Assembly (NCBI GenBank): GCA_027489335.1
Contig: JAIXZX010000011.1
Coordinates: 1 to 64,000, forward strand
DNA from: Caulobacteraceae bacterium
GTDB taxonomy: Bacteria > Pseudomonadota > Alphaproteobacteria > Caulobacterales > Caulobacteraceae
DNA: 64,000 nucleotides
Reading direction: 5' to 3'
The notes beneath the pieces are model-generated. The model was not told where the DNA came from, ran no database searches, and was given only the letters and a program-made list of their open reading frames with translations. This document shows, piece after piece, positions 37,959 through 47,418 of the stretch. The translations under genes and the position numbers were made by a program. Numbering within the stretch: position 1 is the stretch's first letter; every line of letters starts with the position of its first letter.

Positions 37959-39244
37959 TCACGGCTATTCTCATCGGGCTCGCCCCGGCCATCCTCTTCC
38001 TGCTGTTCTGCTCGGCCATGATTTCGGGCACGGAAACCGCGATGACCGCGGCCAGCCGCAGCCGCATGCACAAGATGGAGCGGGACGGCGACAAGGCGGC
38101 CGCCCGGGTCAACCGGCTGATCAGCAATCAGGAACGGCTGATCGGCGCTATCCTGCTGTCCAACAACGCCATCAACATCGGGGCCTCGGCCCTGGCCACC
38201 ACGGTGCTGACCGCCGCCATTCCAGGACCGACAGGCCCCCTGATCGCCACGGTGGTCATGACCGCCCTGGTGGTGATCTTCGCCGAGATTCTGCCCAAGA
38301 CCCTGGCCATCGCCCAGCCTGATCGGGCCGCGCGCCTGCTCTCGCTGCCGGCGATCTGGATCGTGAAGATCTTCGGCCCCTTGGCCAATGGCGCCCAGTG
38401 GGTGGTTCGCCTGACCCTGCGGCCCTTCGGCATCAAGCTGGACATGGAAACCGACGTCCTGGCCGCCCATGAGGAGATCCGCGGGGCGGTGGAGTATCAC
38501 CACTCTGAAGGGCTTGTGGAGAACCGCGACCGGCTGATGCTGGGCGGCGTGCTAGACTTGGCCGAGATGGATGTCGGTCAGGTGATGGTCCACCGAAAAT
38601 CCATCTCCATGATCGACATCGCCCTGCCGGTGCGGGAGTTCGTGGCCGCTGTCCTGGGCAGCGCGCACACGCGCATGCCGGTCTATCGCGATGACCCGGA
38701 GAACATCGTCGGCTTCCTGCACGCCAAGGACCTGCTGCGGGCCCTGGCTGAAGCCGACGGGGACATGGACGCGGTCGATCTTCAGGCCATCCTGCGCGAG
38801 CCCTGGTTCATCCCGGACACGACCAATCTGAAGGACCAGCTCAACGCCTTCCTCAAGCGCCACACCCACTTCGCCCTGGTGGTGGACGAGTATGGCGGGC
38901 TGAAGGGTCTGATTACGCTTGAGGACATTCTCGAAGAGATTGTCGGCGAGATCGAGGACGAGCACGACATCGCCGTGCCCGGCGTGCGTCCGCAGCCGGA
39001 CGGGTCGGTCAGCGTCGATGGCTCCGTGCCGATCCGCGACCTCAACCGGGCCATGGACTGGGACCTGCCTGATGAAGACGCCGTCACGGTGGCGGGCCTG
39101 GTGATCCACGAGGCCCAGACCATTCCCCGGGTCGGCCAGACCTTCATCTTCCACCGCCACCGCTTCCAGGTGGTGCGCCGTGAGCGCAACCAGATCACCG
39201 CGCTCCGGATCTCCCCTCCCATCGAGGCGCCGGTGGAGGACTGA
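37955..39244 (+). CDS. CNNM/CorC (HlyC) family transporter with CBS domains
   Basis: A 429-residue membrane protein. The N-terminal DUF21/CNNM domain holds about four hydrophobic segments in residues 1-140, with the conserved [12 protein letters not shown] and [18 protein letters not shown] tandem CBS pair follows ([12 protein letters not shown]...[23 protein letters not shown] and [28 protein letters not shown]), then a CorC/HlyC C-terminal domain. The family is linked to magnesium or cobalt efflux and is sometimes misnamed hemolysin. It is the third gene of the aroK-aroB operon. Confidence 0.92.
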   Translation: MITAILIGLAPAILFLLFCSAMISGTETAMTAASRSRMHKMERDGDKAAARVNRLISNQERLIGAILLSNNAINIGASALATTVLTAAIPGPTGPLIATVVMTALVVIFAEILPKTLAIAQPDRAARLLSLPAIWIVKIFGPLANGAQWVVRLTLRPFGIKLDMETDVLAAHEEIRGAVEYHHSEGLVENRDRLMLGGVLDLAEMDVGQVMVHRKSISMIDIALPVREFVAAVLGSAHTRMPVYRDDPENIVGFLHAKDLLRALAEADGDMDAVDLQAILREPWFIPDTTNLKDQLNAFLKRHTHFALVVDEYGGLKGLITLEDILEEIVGEIEDEHDIAVPGVRPQPDGSVSVDGSVPIRDLNRAMDWDLPDEDAVTVAGLVIHEAQTIPRVGQTFIFHRHRFQVVRRERNQITALRISPPIEAPVED

Positions 39245-39268
39245 CCGCCCAGGGTTGTGTCGAGACCG

Positions 39269-39293
39269 GGAACCCTGGCCTTGGGCTAACGTT
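39269..39293 (+). promoter_or_regulatory. General-stress sigma factor (EcfG/SigT-type) promoter candidate
   Basis: GGAAC (39269-39273) and CGTT (39290-39293) with a 16-base spacer match the alphaproteobacterial EcfG promoter consensus GGAAC-N16-17-CGTT. It lies 149 bases before the start of the receiver gene and 25 bases after the CNNM stop. The predicted leader of about 140 bases shows CGCCCCGAtctCGGGGCG (39347-39364) as a hairpin. Confidence 0.6.
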
Positions 39294-39441
39294 ATCTGCG
39301 GCGAAGCTGGCGGAGAGACCGTGTCGATGATCGTCATTGAGCGACGCCGCCCCGATCTCGGGGCGTTTAGCGACAAGCTTTGCCTTTGCCCGGGCTTTGC
39401 GGCAACCTTCCCCCCCGCCTGTGGCGACCTGGAGCCTTCCC

Positions 39442-39816
39442 ATGACTGATCTCGCCAAGCTCGCCGGCATGCGGGTCCTCGTGGTTGAGGACGAGATGAT
39501 GGTCTCGATGCTCATCGAGGACATGCTGAGCGACCTGGGCTGCAAGGTCGTCGGACCAGCCTCACGGTTGGAGGAAGCTATCGCCCTGGTGGAGAGCCAC
39601 GAGATCGATTGCGCGGTTCTGGACGTCAACCTCGGCGGACAGCCGATCTTCCCCCTGGCCGACATCCTGCGGGCCAAGGGCGCCCCCTTCGCCTTCGCCA
39701 CCGGCTATGGCGATGCGGGCCTGCGCGACGTCGACAAGGGCGCGCCGGTGCTGCAGAAGCCCTTCCGCGAAAGCGACCTCGCCCGGGTGCTGGGCGAACT
39801 TCACGCCCGGGTCTGA
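39442..39816 (+). CDS. Stand-alone receiver-domain response regulator
   Basis: A 124-residue single receiver domain. The acidic pair is in VLVVEDEMMV, the phosphoacceptor Asp in CAVLDVNLGG near residue 60, Thr in FAFATGYGD and the conserved Lys in LQKPF. It closely resembles the receivers that accompany HWE kinases and the C-terminal receiver of the phytochrome at 8894. There is no output domain, so it probably shuttles phosphate or binds a partner. ATG at 39442 has GGAG ahead of it; a 35-codon upstream extension has no receiver homology. An EcfG-type promoter precedes it. Confidence 0.92.
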   Translation: MTDLAKLAGMRVLVVEDEMMVSMLIEDMLSDLGCKVVGPASRLEEAIALVESHEIDCAVLDVNLGGQPIFPLADILRAKGAPFAFATGYGDAGLRDVDKGAPVLQKPFRESDLARVLGELHARV

Positions 39817-39831
39817 GGCCCTCTCGCCGCC

Positions 39832-42081
39832 CTATGGCAGGGCGGCGAGCACCTTCTCCGGCGTCAGCGGATATTCCCGGATCCGTGCGCCGCAGGCGTT
39901 GTAGACCGCGTTGGCGATAGCCGCGCCCGCGCCCGCGATGCCCAACTCGCCCACACCCTTGATCCCCATTGGATTGGCCTTGTCGTCCACCTCGTCGAGG
40001 AACATGGCCGACAGGTCGACGATGTCGGCGTGGGCCGGCACGTGATAGCCGGCCAGGTCCTGGGCGATGAAGGAGCCGTAGCGGGGGTCGACTTCGTTGT
40101 ACTCGTGAAGGGCCGTGCCCACGCCCCAGATCATGCCGCCGGTGATCTGGCTCATGGCCGTCTTGGCGTTCAGGATCCGGCCGGCGGCGAACACCCCGAA
40201 CATGCGACGCAGGCGGACCTCACCGGTGTCGGGATCGACGCCCACCTCGGCGAAATGGGCGCCGTAGGTGTGCTGGGAATAGTCCCGCGCATCGGCGGCA
40301 GGCGTGATCGAGCCCTCCACATAGACGCCCTCGGGCGCGGCGCGGGCCACCAGGCGCTCCAGGGGCTCGGCGCGATTGTCCACCGCGATATTGCCGCCGC
40401 CGAAGGTCACCAGCTCGGGATCATCGCCGTAGAGGGGCGAGTTGGGATCGCCGATGGCCAGCTCCGCCAGGGCCTTGCGCAGGTTCATGCCCGCCGCGAA
40501 GGCCGCAGAGCCGGCGGTGGCCGCGCCAAACTGGCCGCCGGAGCCCGGCGCCGGCGGGAAGTCTGAGTCGCCCAGCTCCACCTTCACCTGGGCGAGCGGC
40601 ACACCGAGGGTCTCGGCGGTGATCTGGGCGAGGATCGTATAGGTGCCGGTGCCGATATCGGTCATGCCCTGGCGCAGGGTGATGGTCCCGTCGGCGTCGA
40701 TCCGCACGCCCGCCTTGGCCGGCAGCAGGAAGTTGCCGCGGATGGCCGCAGCCATGCCCAGGCCCACCAGCCAGCGGCCGTCGCGGACCTGGCCGGGCTT
40801 GGGATTACGCCGGTCCCAGCCGAACCGCTGGGCGCCCTCGGTCATGCAGCGGACCAGTTGGCGGGTGCTGAAGGGCTTGCCGGTCTCGGGATCGGTCTCG
40901 GGTTCGTTGCGCAGCCGGAGCGCGATGGGATCCATGCCGAGCTGTTCGGCCAGTTCGTCCATGGCGCATTCCAGGCTCAGCATGCCCGAGGCCTCACCCG
41001 GGGCGCGCATGGCGCCGGCGGCCGGGATGTCGAGCTTCACCAGGCGATGGCCGGTCAGGCGGTTGGGGGCGGCATAGAGGCTGCGGGCGAAATTGGCCGC
41101 ATGCTCAGTAAACGGCGCCTCCCGGCGACAATGGGTGACCGCCTCCAGGGCGAAGGCGTCCAGCCGTCCGTCGGGTTGAGCGCCCAGGCGAACCCGCATG
41201 TGGACGGCAGGCCGGTGGATCGTGGCCTGGAACATCTGCTGACGGGTGTAGGCGACCTTGACTGGCTGGCCGAGTTCCCGGGCGGCCAGCGCCGCCAGGG
41301 TCAGGTCGTCGTAGGCCTGGCCCTTGCCGCCGAAACCGCCGCCGATATAGCGGGTGATGAGGCGGACCTGCGTGGAGGGGATCATCAGGGTCTCGGCCAG
41401 GGTGTGCTGACCGCCCTTCACCATCTGGATCGAGGTGTGGACCGTGACGTTGTCGCCCTCCCACCAGGCGGTGGTGGCGCAGGGCTCCATCTGGGCGTGG
41501 TTCTGCAGCGGGCTGACATAGGTCTCGTCCAGGCGAACGGGCGCACCGGCGAAAGCCGCCTCGAAGTCGCCGACGCGGACATCCTCCTCGCCCTCAGGCT
41601 GTTCGGCCTGCGCGAAATTGTCCTCGAAGATCAGGTCGGCGGGCTCGGCGGCGTAGTCGAAGCGCACGAGGGCCGCGGCCGCCTTGGCGTTCTCCAGGGT
41701 GTCGGCGACCACAAAGCCCACATGCTGGCCAAAGTGCTCGATCCGCGCGGCCAGGGCCGGGTTCGCCCCCCGCTGGCTGCGGGGATTGATCTTCGCCCCC
41801 CGCTCCCCCTGGGCCGGGACATTGTGTGGCGTCCACACCAGGCGCACGCCCGGGGCCGCCTGCGCCGCCGAGATGTCGGCCGAAGCGACCTGGCCCTTGG
41901 CGATCGGAGAGGCGATCAGCACCCCATAGGCCGGCGGCGACGGCGCCTCGACCTCATAGGCGAAGGGCGCCGTGCCGGTGACTTTCAAGCGGCCCTCATA
42001 GCGATCGACACCCTTGCCGATCAGGCCGCTGCGGTTTTCGCTGATGGGGGTGGGCGCCGCCCAATCCTTGACCGAGCTCAT
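39832..42081 (-). CDS. Xanthine-dehydrogenase family molybdenum-binding subunit (PaoC-like)
   Basis: A 749-residue large subunit of a molybdenum hydroxylase. Sequence segments include the N-terminal [35 protein letters not shown] (pterin contact), [22 protein letters not shown], the glycine-rich [20 protein letters not shown] and the catalytic base Glu in [18 protein letters not shown]. Length and sequence agree with PaoC/YagR-type aldehyde oxidoreductases and are shorter than fused eukaryotic enzymes. These oxidise aromatic and aliphatic aldehydes to acids. The gene starts inside the stop of the FAD subunit gene (ATGA), the third in a 2Fe2S-FAD-Mo operon. Confidence 0.92.
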   Translation of the reverse strand: MSSVKDWAAPTPISENRSGLIGKGVDRYEGRLKVTGTAPFAYEVEAPSPPAYGVLIASPIAKGQVASADISAAQAAPGVRLVWTPHNVPAQGERGAKINPRSQRGANPALAARIEHFGQHVGFVVADTLENAKAAAALVRFDYAAEPADLIFEDNFAQAEQPEGEEDVRVGDFEAAFAGAPVRLDETYVSPLQNHAQMEPCATTAWWEGDNVTVHTSIQMVKGGQHTLAETLMIPSTQVRLITRYIGGGFGGKGQAYDDLTLAALAARELGQPVKVAYTRQQMFQATIHRPAVHMRVRLGAQPDGRLDAFALEAVTHCRREAPFTEHAANFARSLYAAPNRLTGHRLVKLDIPAAGAMRAPGEASGMLSLECAMDELAEQLGMDPIALRLRNEPETDPETGKPFSTRQLVRCMTEGAQRFGWDRRNPKPGQVRDGRWLVGLGMAAAIRGNFLLPAKAGVRIDADGTITLRQGMTDIGTGTYTILAQITAETLGVPLAQVKVELGDSDFPPAPGSGGQFGAATAGSAAFAAGMNLRKALAELAIGDPNSPLYGDDPELVTFGGGNIAVDNRAEPLERLVARAAPEGVYVEGSITPAADARDYSQHTYGAHFAEVGVDPDTGEVRLRRMFGVFAAGRILNAKTAMSQITGGMIWGVGTALHEYNEVDPRYGSFIAQDLAGYHVPAHADIVDLSAMFLDEVDDKANPMGIKGVGELGIAGAGAAIANAVYNACGARIREYPLTPEKVLAALP

Positions 42082-43031
42082 TGGCCGTCTCCTGCGCCGG
42101 TGGTGGTGAGGCAGGCCGCGCCGAGGCGGGCCATCAGCTTGAGCTTGAAGTCGTTGTGGCCGTCAGGCCGGGCCGACGCCATCTCCGCGGCCATGGCCTC
42201 GGCGGGGCTTGCTCCGCCGGCCAGCGCCTGTTCAGCCGCCCTGGCGCGCCAGGGCTTATGGGCCACCGCCCCCAGGGCGACCTTGCCGCCCGCCACCGCC
42301 ACGCTGCCGATGGCGAAGGCGTAGGAGGCCCGCTCGCGGGCCTTGCGGTAGATCTGATCGCCCGTTGGGGGCGGCGGCAGGACGACGGCGGTGATCATCT
42401 CGCCGGGCTCAAGGGTCGTCTCGATGTGCGGGGTCTCGCCCGGCAGGCGGTGCAGGTCGTCGAGCGGAATGGCGCGGGCCTGCCCGTTCGGGCCAGCGAT
42501 CTCCACCCGGGCGTCCAGGGCGCTCATGGCCACGGCCATGTCTGAAGGATGCGTGGCGATGCAGGCGCCGCTGGCGCCGAAGATGGCGGTGTTGGCGTAG
42601 ATGCCGCCGATGGCCGCGCACCCGGCGCCGGGCTCGCGCTTATTGCAGGGCTTTGTCGTGTCGTAGAAATAGGCGCAGCGGGTCCGCTGCAGCAGGTTGC
42701 CGGCGGTGGTCGCCTTGTTGCGCAACTGCCCCGACGCCCCCGACAGGATGGCCTGGGCCAGAGCCGGATAGCGGGCGCGGACCTTGGCGTCGGCGGCCAC
42801 CTGGCTGTTGGTGGTGGTCGCCCCCAGGCGCAGGCCGCCCTCGGACGTCTCATTGATCTGGCCGAGCGGCAGGCGGCTGACGTCCACCAGATGGGTCGGC
42901 TGCTCGATCTGCAGCTTCATCAGATCGACGAGATTGGTGCCCCCGGCCAGGAAGCGGGCGCCGGGCGCGGCGGCGGCCATGGCCAGGGCCTCGGTCACGT
43001 CGGCGGGGCGTTCGTAGGTGAAGGGCTTCAT
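42078..43031 (-). CDS. FAD-binding subunit with extra 4Fe-4S motif (PaoB-like)
   Basis: A 317-residue FAD subunit of the same enzyme. The FAD pyrophosphate loop [14 protein letters not shown] and the second FAD motif ([15 protein letters not shown]) are present. A cysteine-rich insertion [20 protein letters not shown] near residues 120-140 corresponds to the additional 4Fe-4S cluster of PaoB and 4-hydroxybenzoyl-CoA reductase, which most FAD subunits of this family lack. This supports a PaoABC-type enzyme rather than plain xanthine dehydrogenase. It overlaps both neighbours by four bases. Confidence 0.92.
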   Translation of the reverse strand: MKPFTYERPADVTEALAMAAAAPGARFLAGGTNLVDLMKLQIEQPTHLVDVSRLPLGQINETSEGGLRLGATTTNSQVAADAKVRARYPALAQAILSGASGQLRNKATTAGNLLQRTRCAYFYDTTKPCNKREPGAGCAAIGGIYANTAIFGASGACIATHPSDMAVAMSALDARVEIAGPNGQARAIPLDDLHRLPGETPHIETTLEPGEMITAVVLPPPPTGDQIYRKARERASYAFAIGSVAVAGGKVALGAVAHKPWRARAAEQALAGGASPAEAMAAEMASARPDGHNDFKLKLMARLGAACLTTTGAGDGQ

Positions 43032-43531
43032 GCCACGCCTCCGGCGCTGCGAATGGCCGCCAGGATCTGAGGATAGGCCGAGCAGCGGCAGAGATTGCCA
43101 CTCATCCGCTCCCGGATTTCCGCGTCCGTGAGGACCGTGTCGGCGGTCAGGTCATCCGTCACCAGGCTCGCCCAGCCGTCGGCCGCCTCCTGCAGCATGC
43201 CGACCGTCGAGCAGATCTGGCCTGGCGTGCAGTAGCCGCACTGAAAGGCGTCCTGCTCCAGGAAGGCCGCCTGGACCGGATGCAGGGCCTCGCCCTGGGC
43301 CAGGCCCTCGATGGTGGTGATCTCGTCGCCTTCGTGCGTCACCGCGAGCGAGAGGCAGGCGTTGATCCGCCGGCCGTTGACCAGGACCGTGCAGGCGCCG
43401 CACTGGCCATGGTCGCAGCCCTTCTTGGAGCCCTTGAGCCCCAGGTTTTCCCGCAGGGCGTCCAGCAGGGTCGTGCGCGGATCAAGGTCCAGGCTGGCGG
43501 CCTGGCCATTGAGCTTAAAACTGGTCTTCAA
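43028..43531 (-). CDS. 2Fe-2S iron-sulfur subunit (PaoA-like)
   Basis: A 167-residue small subunit with two 2Fe-2S clusters. The plant-ferredoxin-like motif is [21 protein letters not shown]. The second cluster is [13 protein letters not shown] with [11 protein letters not shown]. It carries electrons from the Mo centre to FAD. TTG at 43531 was chosen because GGGGAGA sits 6 bases upstream; TTG at 43546 would add five residues. In both cases no twin-arginine signal is present, whereas E. coli PaoA is exported. The encoded complex therefore appears cytoplasmic. No PaoD-type insertion chaperone lies adjacent. Confidence 0.9.
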   Translation of the reverse strand: MKTSFKLNGQAASLDLDPRTTLLDALRENLGLKGSKKGCDHGQCGACTVLVNGRRINACLSLAVTHEGDEITTIEGLAQGEALHPVQAAFLEQDAFQCGYCTPGQICSTVGMLQEAADGWASLVTDDLTADTVLTDAEIRERMSGNLCRCSAYPQILAAIRSAGGVA

Positions 43532-43596
43532 CGGGCGTCTCCCCAAACGCTGGACGGAAATCGCCGTCCTATTGGAATTCTGGTGGTCTAGCGGCC

Positions 43597-43869
43597 TCAG
43601 CTCTCGCCGGGCGCCAGGGCCTTGAGCGACAGGGCGTGGACCGGCCCGGCCATCTCGTCGGACAGGGCGCGGTAGATCATCCGCTGCCGGGCCACCTTTG
43701 GCGCGCCGGCGAAGGCCTCTGCCTCGATCAGGACATTGAAATGGGTCTCACCGCCGGGCCGCGAACCCGCATGGCCGGCATGGCGCGAGGACTCGTCCTC
43801 GATCTCCAGGCGGGTAGGCGCGAAGGCTTGGGTGAGCTTTTGGTGAATGGCATCGAATATGGCGCCCAT
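43597..43869 (-). CDS. bolA: BolA family protein
   Basis: A 90-residue BolA. The class II KH-like fold is supported by FDAIHQKLTQAFAPTRLEIEDESSRHAGH, the ETHFNVLIEAEAFAGAPKVARQRMIYRAL stretch and the terminal HALSLKALAP. The His in SSRHAGH is the likely iron-sulfur ligand shared with a monothiol glutaredoxin. It acts in iron-sulfur trafficking and stress or morphology control. It is divergent from the J-domain gene with 53 bases between. The leader on its own strand carries three 8-base imperfect repeats (TTGAAGAA, TTGAAGAT, TTGAGCAA) ending at the ATG, with no usual Shine-Dalgarno. Confidence 0.93.
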   Translation of the reverse strand: MGAIFDAIHQKLTQAFAPTRLEIEDESSRHAGHAGSRPGGETHFNVLIEAEAFAGAPKVARQRMIYRALSDEMAGPVHALSLKALAPGES

Positions 43870-43922
43870 TGCTCAAATCTTCAATTCTTCAAAAGTGCGG
43901 GCCGTAGGCCCATACTTGGGGC

Positions 43923-44582
43923 ATGCCCGGCGCGTTTCAATACAAGCCCAAGTTCGTCGATATCCGCGTTCGCCCCCCCAAGCCGGGGGAGAGCGAGCGC
44001 GCCGACGACGTTTTCGCTCTGAAGCCAGGTGAGCGCCGCTGCGATCATCCCGGCTGCTCCATGCCCGCTGCGGCGCGGGCGCCCAAGTCTCGGGACATGA
44101 TGAACGAGCACTACTGGTTCTGTCAGCCCCACGCGGCGGAATACAATCGCAACTGGAACTTCTTCGCCGGCATGAGCGAGGGCGAGATCAAGGCCCGGCA
44201 GGAGCAGGAGCAGACCACCGGCGGGCGACCGACCTGGGACTTCAAGGCCAGCCGAAACTCGCGAGAGTCCGCAACCTTCACCAAGAACTTCGCCCGCGGC
44301 AAAGGCGGCTACCAGGATCCGTTCAACCTGTTCGGCCACGGGGGCGCCCACGGCCCGGGTCCGCAGGCCCAGCCTGCCCGCCGTCTCGGCAAGATCGAGC
44401 GCAACGCCCTCGCCGACCTGGACCTGGACGACAACGCCGAGGGGCCAGCCATTCGGGCGCGCTACACCGAGCTGGTCAAGCGCTGCCACCCGGACGCCAA
44501 TGGCGGCGACCGCTCGGCCGAGAACAAGCTGCAACGGGTGATCAAGGCCTATCAGGCCCTGCGCAAGGCAGGGATGGTCTGA
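43923..44582 (+). CDS. J-domain protein with C-terminal DnaJ domain
   Basis: A 219-residue protein. The last 60 residues form a J domain with the HPD tripeptide in RCHPDANGGD, which stimulates DnaK ATPase. The N-terminal part carries CDHPGC and WFCQPHAAEYN, whose cysteines and histidines suggest a small metal site. The rest of the N-terminal half is not a known domain. This C-terminal-J layout is a conserved alphaproteobacterial co-chaperone next to bolA and near cobS/cobT. Thr/Gly-rich linker segments separate the parts. Confidence 0.9.
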   Translation: MPGAFQYKPKFVDIRVRPPKPGESERADDVFALKPGERRCDHPGCSMPAAARAPKSRDMMNEHYWFCQPHAAEYNRNWNFFAGMSEGEIKARQEQEQTTGGRPTWDFKASRNSRESATFTKNFARGKGGYQDPFNLFGHGGAHGPGPQAQPARRLGKIERNALADLDLDDNAEGPAIRARYTELVKRCHPDANGGDRSAENKLQRVIKAYQALRKAGMV

Positions 44583-44593
44583 GGGGCGCCGAG

Positions 44594-45850
44594 GTGACCA
44601 GGGGCGGCGACACGATCCTGGAGCTGAAGGCGGCCCGTCTGGCTGCGCGCCAGGCAAGGGCCCTCGCCCGCCGCCGGCTGGCCCTGACCCTCACGGCTGC
44701 GACTCTCGCCCTCGTCGCCCTTGGCGCGGCCACCCTGGCGCCAGCGCCGACGCGCTGGGGCGCGGGCGAGGCCCCGGTGGACCAGTGGGCGAACCTGCAG
44801 CTTCCGCCTCCCATCCCGCAGGCGCCGGCCCCCCTGGCCGCCCAGATCGCCGCCCTCGGCGCGGCGTTCGATGGCCGCGCCGGCATCGCCGTCCGCGATC
44901 TTGAGGGGGGCTGGACCGCCGCCCATGACGGCGAGGCCCTCTATCCGCAGCAGAGCGTCAGCAAACTCTGGGTGGCCGTCAGCGTCCTGGACGCGGTCGA
45001 TCGCGGCGTGCTGAGCCTGGACGATCCCGTCCTGGTCCGCCGGGAGGATCTGAGCATCTTCCACCAGCCGATCCGCGACCACGTGGGGCGCAACGGCTAC
45101 GCCACCACCGTGGGAGCGCTGCTGGCCAGCGCCACCACCCGCAGCGACAATGCGGCCAACGATATCCTGATGCGGCTGGTGGGCGGCCCCGACCACGTGC
45201 GGGCAGTGATCAGCACCCGTGAACTGGGGGCCATCAGCCTCGCTGATGAGGAGCGTTACTTCCAGACCGCCATAGCCGGCCTCGACTGGCGGCCGGAATT
45301 TTCCTTTGGCCGCAACTTCTGGCGCGCCCGGGCGGCCATGCCTCAGGACGCTCGGCAGGCGGCTCTTGAGGCCTATCTCAGCGCCCCGCCTGACGGCGCG
45401 AGCCCCGCCGCCATGGTTGAGGCGCTGGACCGACTGGCCGCCGGCGAGCTGCTCTCGCCGGGCTCCACCGCCCTTCTGCTCGACCTGCTGGGCCAGAGCC
45501 GCACCGGACCCGAACGACTGGCCGGCGGGCTGGCGGAGGGCTGGCGCCTGGCGCACAAGACCGGAACCGGTCAGGTCCTGGGACCACGAGCCACCGGCTA
45601 CAACGACGTCGGCCTGCTGACCGCGCCCGATGGACGGACCTATGCGGTGGCGGTGTTCATCGCCGACACCACCCGGCCCGTGCCCGAACGGCAGGCCCTG
45701 ATGCAGGCCGTCACCCGCGCTGTCATCGCCCAGCACCACGGGCTCGATCCCGCGCAGACCACGCCGGAAGACCTCAAACTTCTGCCTATGCCGCTTTCAG
45801 CGCAGGAAACCGCCGACCTCAGGCTCCGAGGGGATTTCCCGGCGCCATAG
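44594..45850 (+). CDS. Membrane-anchored serine hydrolase of the class A beta-lactamase fold
   Basis: A 418-residue protein with an N-terminal transmembrane anchor (about residues 27-50) and a periplasmic domain. All three penicillin-recognising motifs are visible: SxxK in QQSVSKLW, SDN in TTRSDNAAND, and KTG in LAHKTGTGQ. The omega-loop reads WRPEFS, so Glu is at the general-base position but the usual Asn is Ser. Class A enzymes are normally about 290 residues; the extra length lies in the anchor and in an extended C-terminus. It might hydrolyse beta-lactams or act on cell wall or D-amino peptides. The start is GTG. Its 3' end overlaps the convergent MscS gene by 32 bases. Confidence 0.82.
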   Translation: MTRGGDTILELKAARLAARQARALARRRLALTLTAATLALVALGAATLAPAPTRWGAGEAPVDQWANLQLPPPIPQAPAPLAAQIAALGAAFDGRAGIAVRDLEGGWTAAHDGEALYPQQSVSKLWVAVSVLDAVDRGVLSLDDPVLVRREDLSIFHQPIRDHVGRNGYATTVGALLASATTRSDNAANDILMRLVGGPDHVRAVISTRELGAISLADEERYFQTAIAGLDWRPEFSFGRNFWRARAAMPQDARQAALEAYLSAPPDGASPAAMVEALDRLAAGELLSPGSTALLLDLLGQSRTGPERLAGGLAEGWRLAHKTGTGQVLGPRATGYNDVGLLTAPDGRTYAVAVFIADTTRPVPERQALMQAVTRAVIAQHHGLDPAQTTPEDLKLLPMPLSAQETADLRLRGDFPAP

Positions 45851-46913
45851 GTCCGCCGGCGAGGTTCAGGCGGTCCTTGGGCAGGGCCTCAGGCATTTCG
45901 GCCTGCAGGAAGGCGATCATCTTTTCGCGCACCTCGCAGCGCAGGTCGAAGGCCGTGGGCGCATTGCGCGCGCTCACCAGGCAACGCACCTGAATCGTCC
46001 GCTCCGAGGCTTCGGTCACCGCCAGATTGACCACCTGGCCGTCCCAAAGGGGCGAAGCCTTGGCGATCTCCTCCAGCTTGGCCCGCAGCACATCGATCGG
46101 CGCGGCGTAGTCCACATAGAGCATCACCGTGCCGATCAGGGAGGCCGTCTCCCGGGTCCAGTTCTGGAACGGCTGCTGAATGAAATAGGTGAGCGGCAGG
46201 ATCATGCGCCGCCAGTCCCACAGGCGGACCACCACATAGGTGGAGGTGATCTCCTCGATCTGCCCCCACTCATTCTCGACGATCACCGCATCATCGATAC
46301 GGATAGGCTGGGTGGTGGCGATCTGCACCCCGGCGATCAGGTTGGTCAGGAAGGGCTGCAGGGCGAGGCCGGCGATGATGCCCGCCGCCCCGGCCGAGGC
46401 CAGCAGGCTGATCCCGTACTGCCGGACGCCCGGCAGGGTCATCAGGGCGAAGCCGGTGGTCAGGACCACGATGAGGATCGCTGCGGTGCGAGTCAGGATG
46501 CGGGTCTGCGTCACATGCTTGCGCGCCAGCAGATTGTCCTCCGCGTCGAGCCTGAACCCCCTGATGTAGAGCAGACTCCAAATGTCCAGCGCCGTCAGGG
46601 TGCTCCAGCCGATCAGGACGATAAAGCCGATGGCGAGGACTCGCCGAAGCGTGTTGGCCCCGTCCTGGCCAAGCTGGGCGAGCCCTGCGCCCGCCGCCAG
46701 GCCGAGGATCAGGGCGGCGAGCCGGGTGGGCCGACGGAGCTTCACCACCAGGGTCGACCCATAGCTGTCGCGCCCCCGCAGCGCCCGGCGAATGGCGCGA
46801 ACGATCAACCCGTGCAGGATCAGTCCCACCAGGGCGCCCAAGGTCAGAACGGCCAGGTTGAGCAGCCAAAGGGGCGCCCAGTCGGGCCGGTGAGAAAAGA
46901 TCAGGTCCGCCAT
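45819..46913 (-). CDS. MscS family mechanosensitive ion channel
   Basis: A 364-residue MscS homologue, the second in the window. Hydrophobic helices lie at about 18-38, 63-83, 95-112, 138-158 and 165-190; the pore helix reads LLASAGAAGIIAGLALQPFLTNLIAGVQI. The beta domain follows (IRIDDAVIVENEWGQIEEITSTYVVVRLWDWRRMILPLTYFIQQPFQNW) with a conserved C-terminal vestibule. It differs from the channel at 30264 in having five helices and no acidic tail. The gene overlaps the convergent beta-lactamase-like gene. Confidence 0.92.
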   Translation of the reverse strand: MADLIFSHRPDWAPLWLLNLAVLTLGALVGLILHGLIVRAIRRALRGRDSYGSTLVVKLRRPTRLAALILGLAAGAGLAQLGQDGANTLRRVLAIGFIVLIGWSTLTALDIWSLLYIRGFRLDAEDNLLARKHVTQTRILTRTAAILIVVLTTGFALMTLPGVRQYGISLLASAGAAGIIAGLALQPFLTNLIAGVQIATTQPIRIDDAVIVENEWGQIEEITSTYVVVRLWDWRRMILPLTYFIQQPFQNWTRETASLIGTVMLYVDYAAPIDVLRAKLEEIAKASPLWDGQVVNLAVTEASERTIQVRCLVSARNAPTAFDLRCEVREKMIAFLQAEMPEALPKDRLNLAGGPMAPGNPLGA

Positions 46914-47004
46914 GCGGCTCAGCCTCGCTATACGCCAGGCCCTTCAACGCACAGGTCGCCCGGCGGATCGCCGCGGGGGCTAGTCAAGCTCAGCAAGGCC
47001 GTCA

Positions 47005-47025
47005 GGCGCCCAGACCCAGGGCGCC
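47005..47025 (-). terminator. GC hairpin after NTF2-fold gene, terminator-like without T-run
   Basis: GGCGCCC (47005-47011) and GGGCGCC (47019-47025) pair across seven bases, starting 7 bases beyond the NTF2 stop on the minus strand. There is no T-tract, so Rho-dependent or inefficient termination is more likely. Confidence 0.3.
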
Positions 47026-47032
47026 CTGCCTC

Positions 47033-47416
47033 TTACGGGGCGAAGCTGGAGCGCGCCTTGATCCCCCAATGGCCCTCCTCGCAGGTGACTACATAGATCG
47101 AATCGAACCCGCCGATGACGCTGCCGTCCTTCCGGTAGCGGGTGAAGCGCGTGTCGATGTGCACCTTGTCATCCCCGGAATGGATGATCTCGCGCTTCTC
47201 CCAGGCCGAGTGGTCCCACTCCTTCAGCGAGGCGTGATCGAAGGTCGCCGGCGTCTGGTCGCCCTTGTTGATGATCCGCATCGTGTTCGACGCCAGGCGG
47301 ATCGAGGGGAAGTTGAAGGTCTGTTCGAAAGCCTTGATGTCCCGGGCGTTGAAGGCGGTCATGAAGGCGTCGAGGCAGGCCATGGCGGCGGCCTCGGATT
47401 GTGTGTTGCGGCCCAT
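47033..47416 (-). CDS. NTF2-fold protein
   Basis: A 127-residue single NTF2-like domain (SEAAAMACLDAFMTAFNARDIKAFEQTFNFPSIRLASNTMRII...FDSIYVVTCEEGHWGIKARSSFAP). The fold binds small hydrophobic molecules or acts as a lyase/isomerase scaffold, and no catalytic motif is recognised. The ATG follows a strong Shine-Dalgarno GGGAGGAG, but that sequence is the 3' arm of a 10-bp perfect stem. It lies 75 bases downstream of the outer membrane factor gene on the same strand, so the RND transcript may read into it. Confidence 0.8.
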   Translation of the reverse strand: MGRNTQSEAAAMACLDAFMTAFNARDIKAFEQTFNFPSIRLASNTMRIINKGDQTPATFDHASLKEWDHSAWEKREIIHSGDDKVHIDTRFTRYRKDGSVIGGFDSIYVVTCEEGHWGIKARSSFAP

Positions 47417-47418
47417 CG

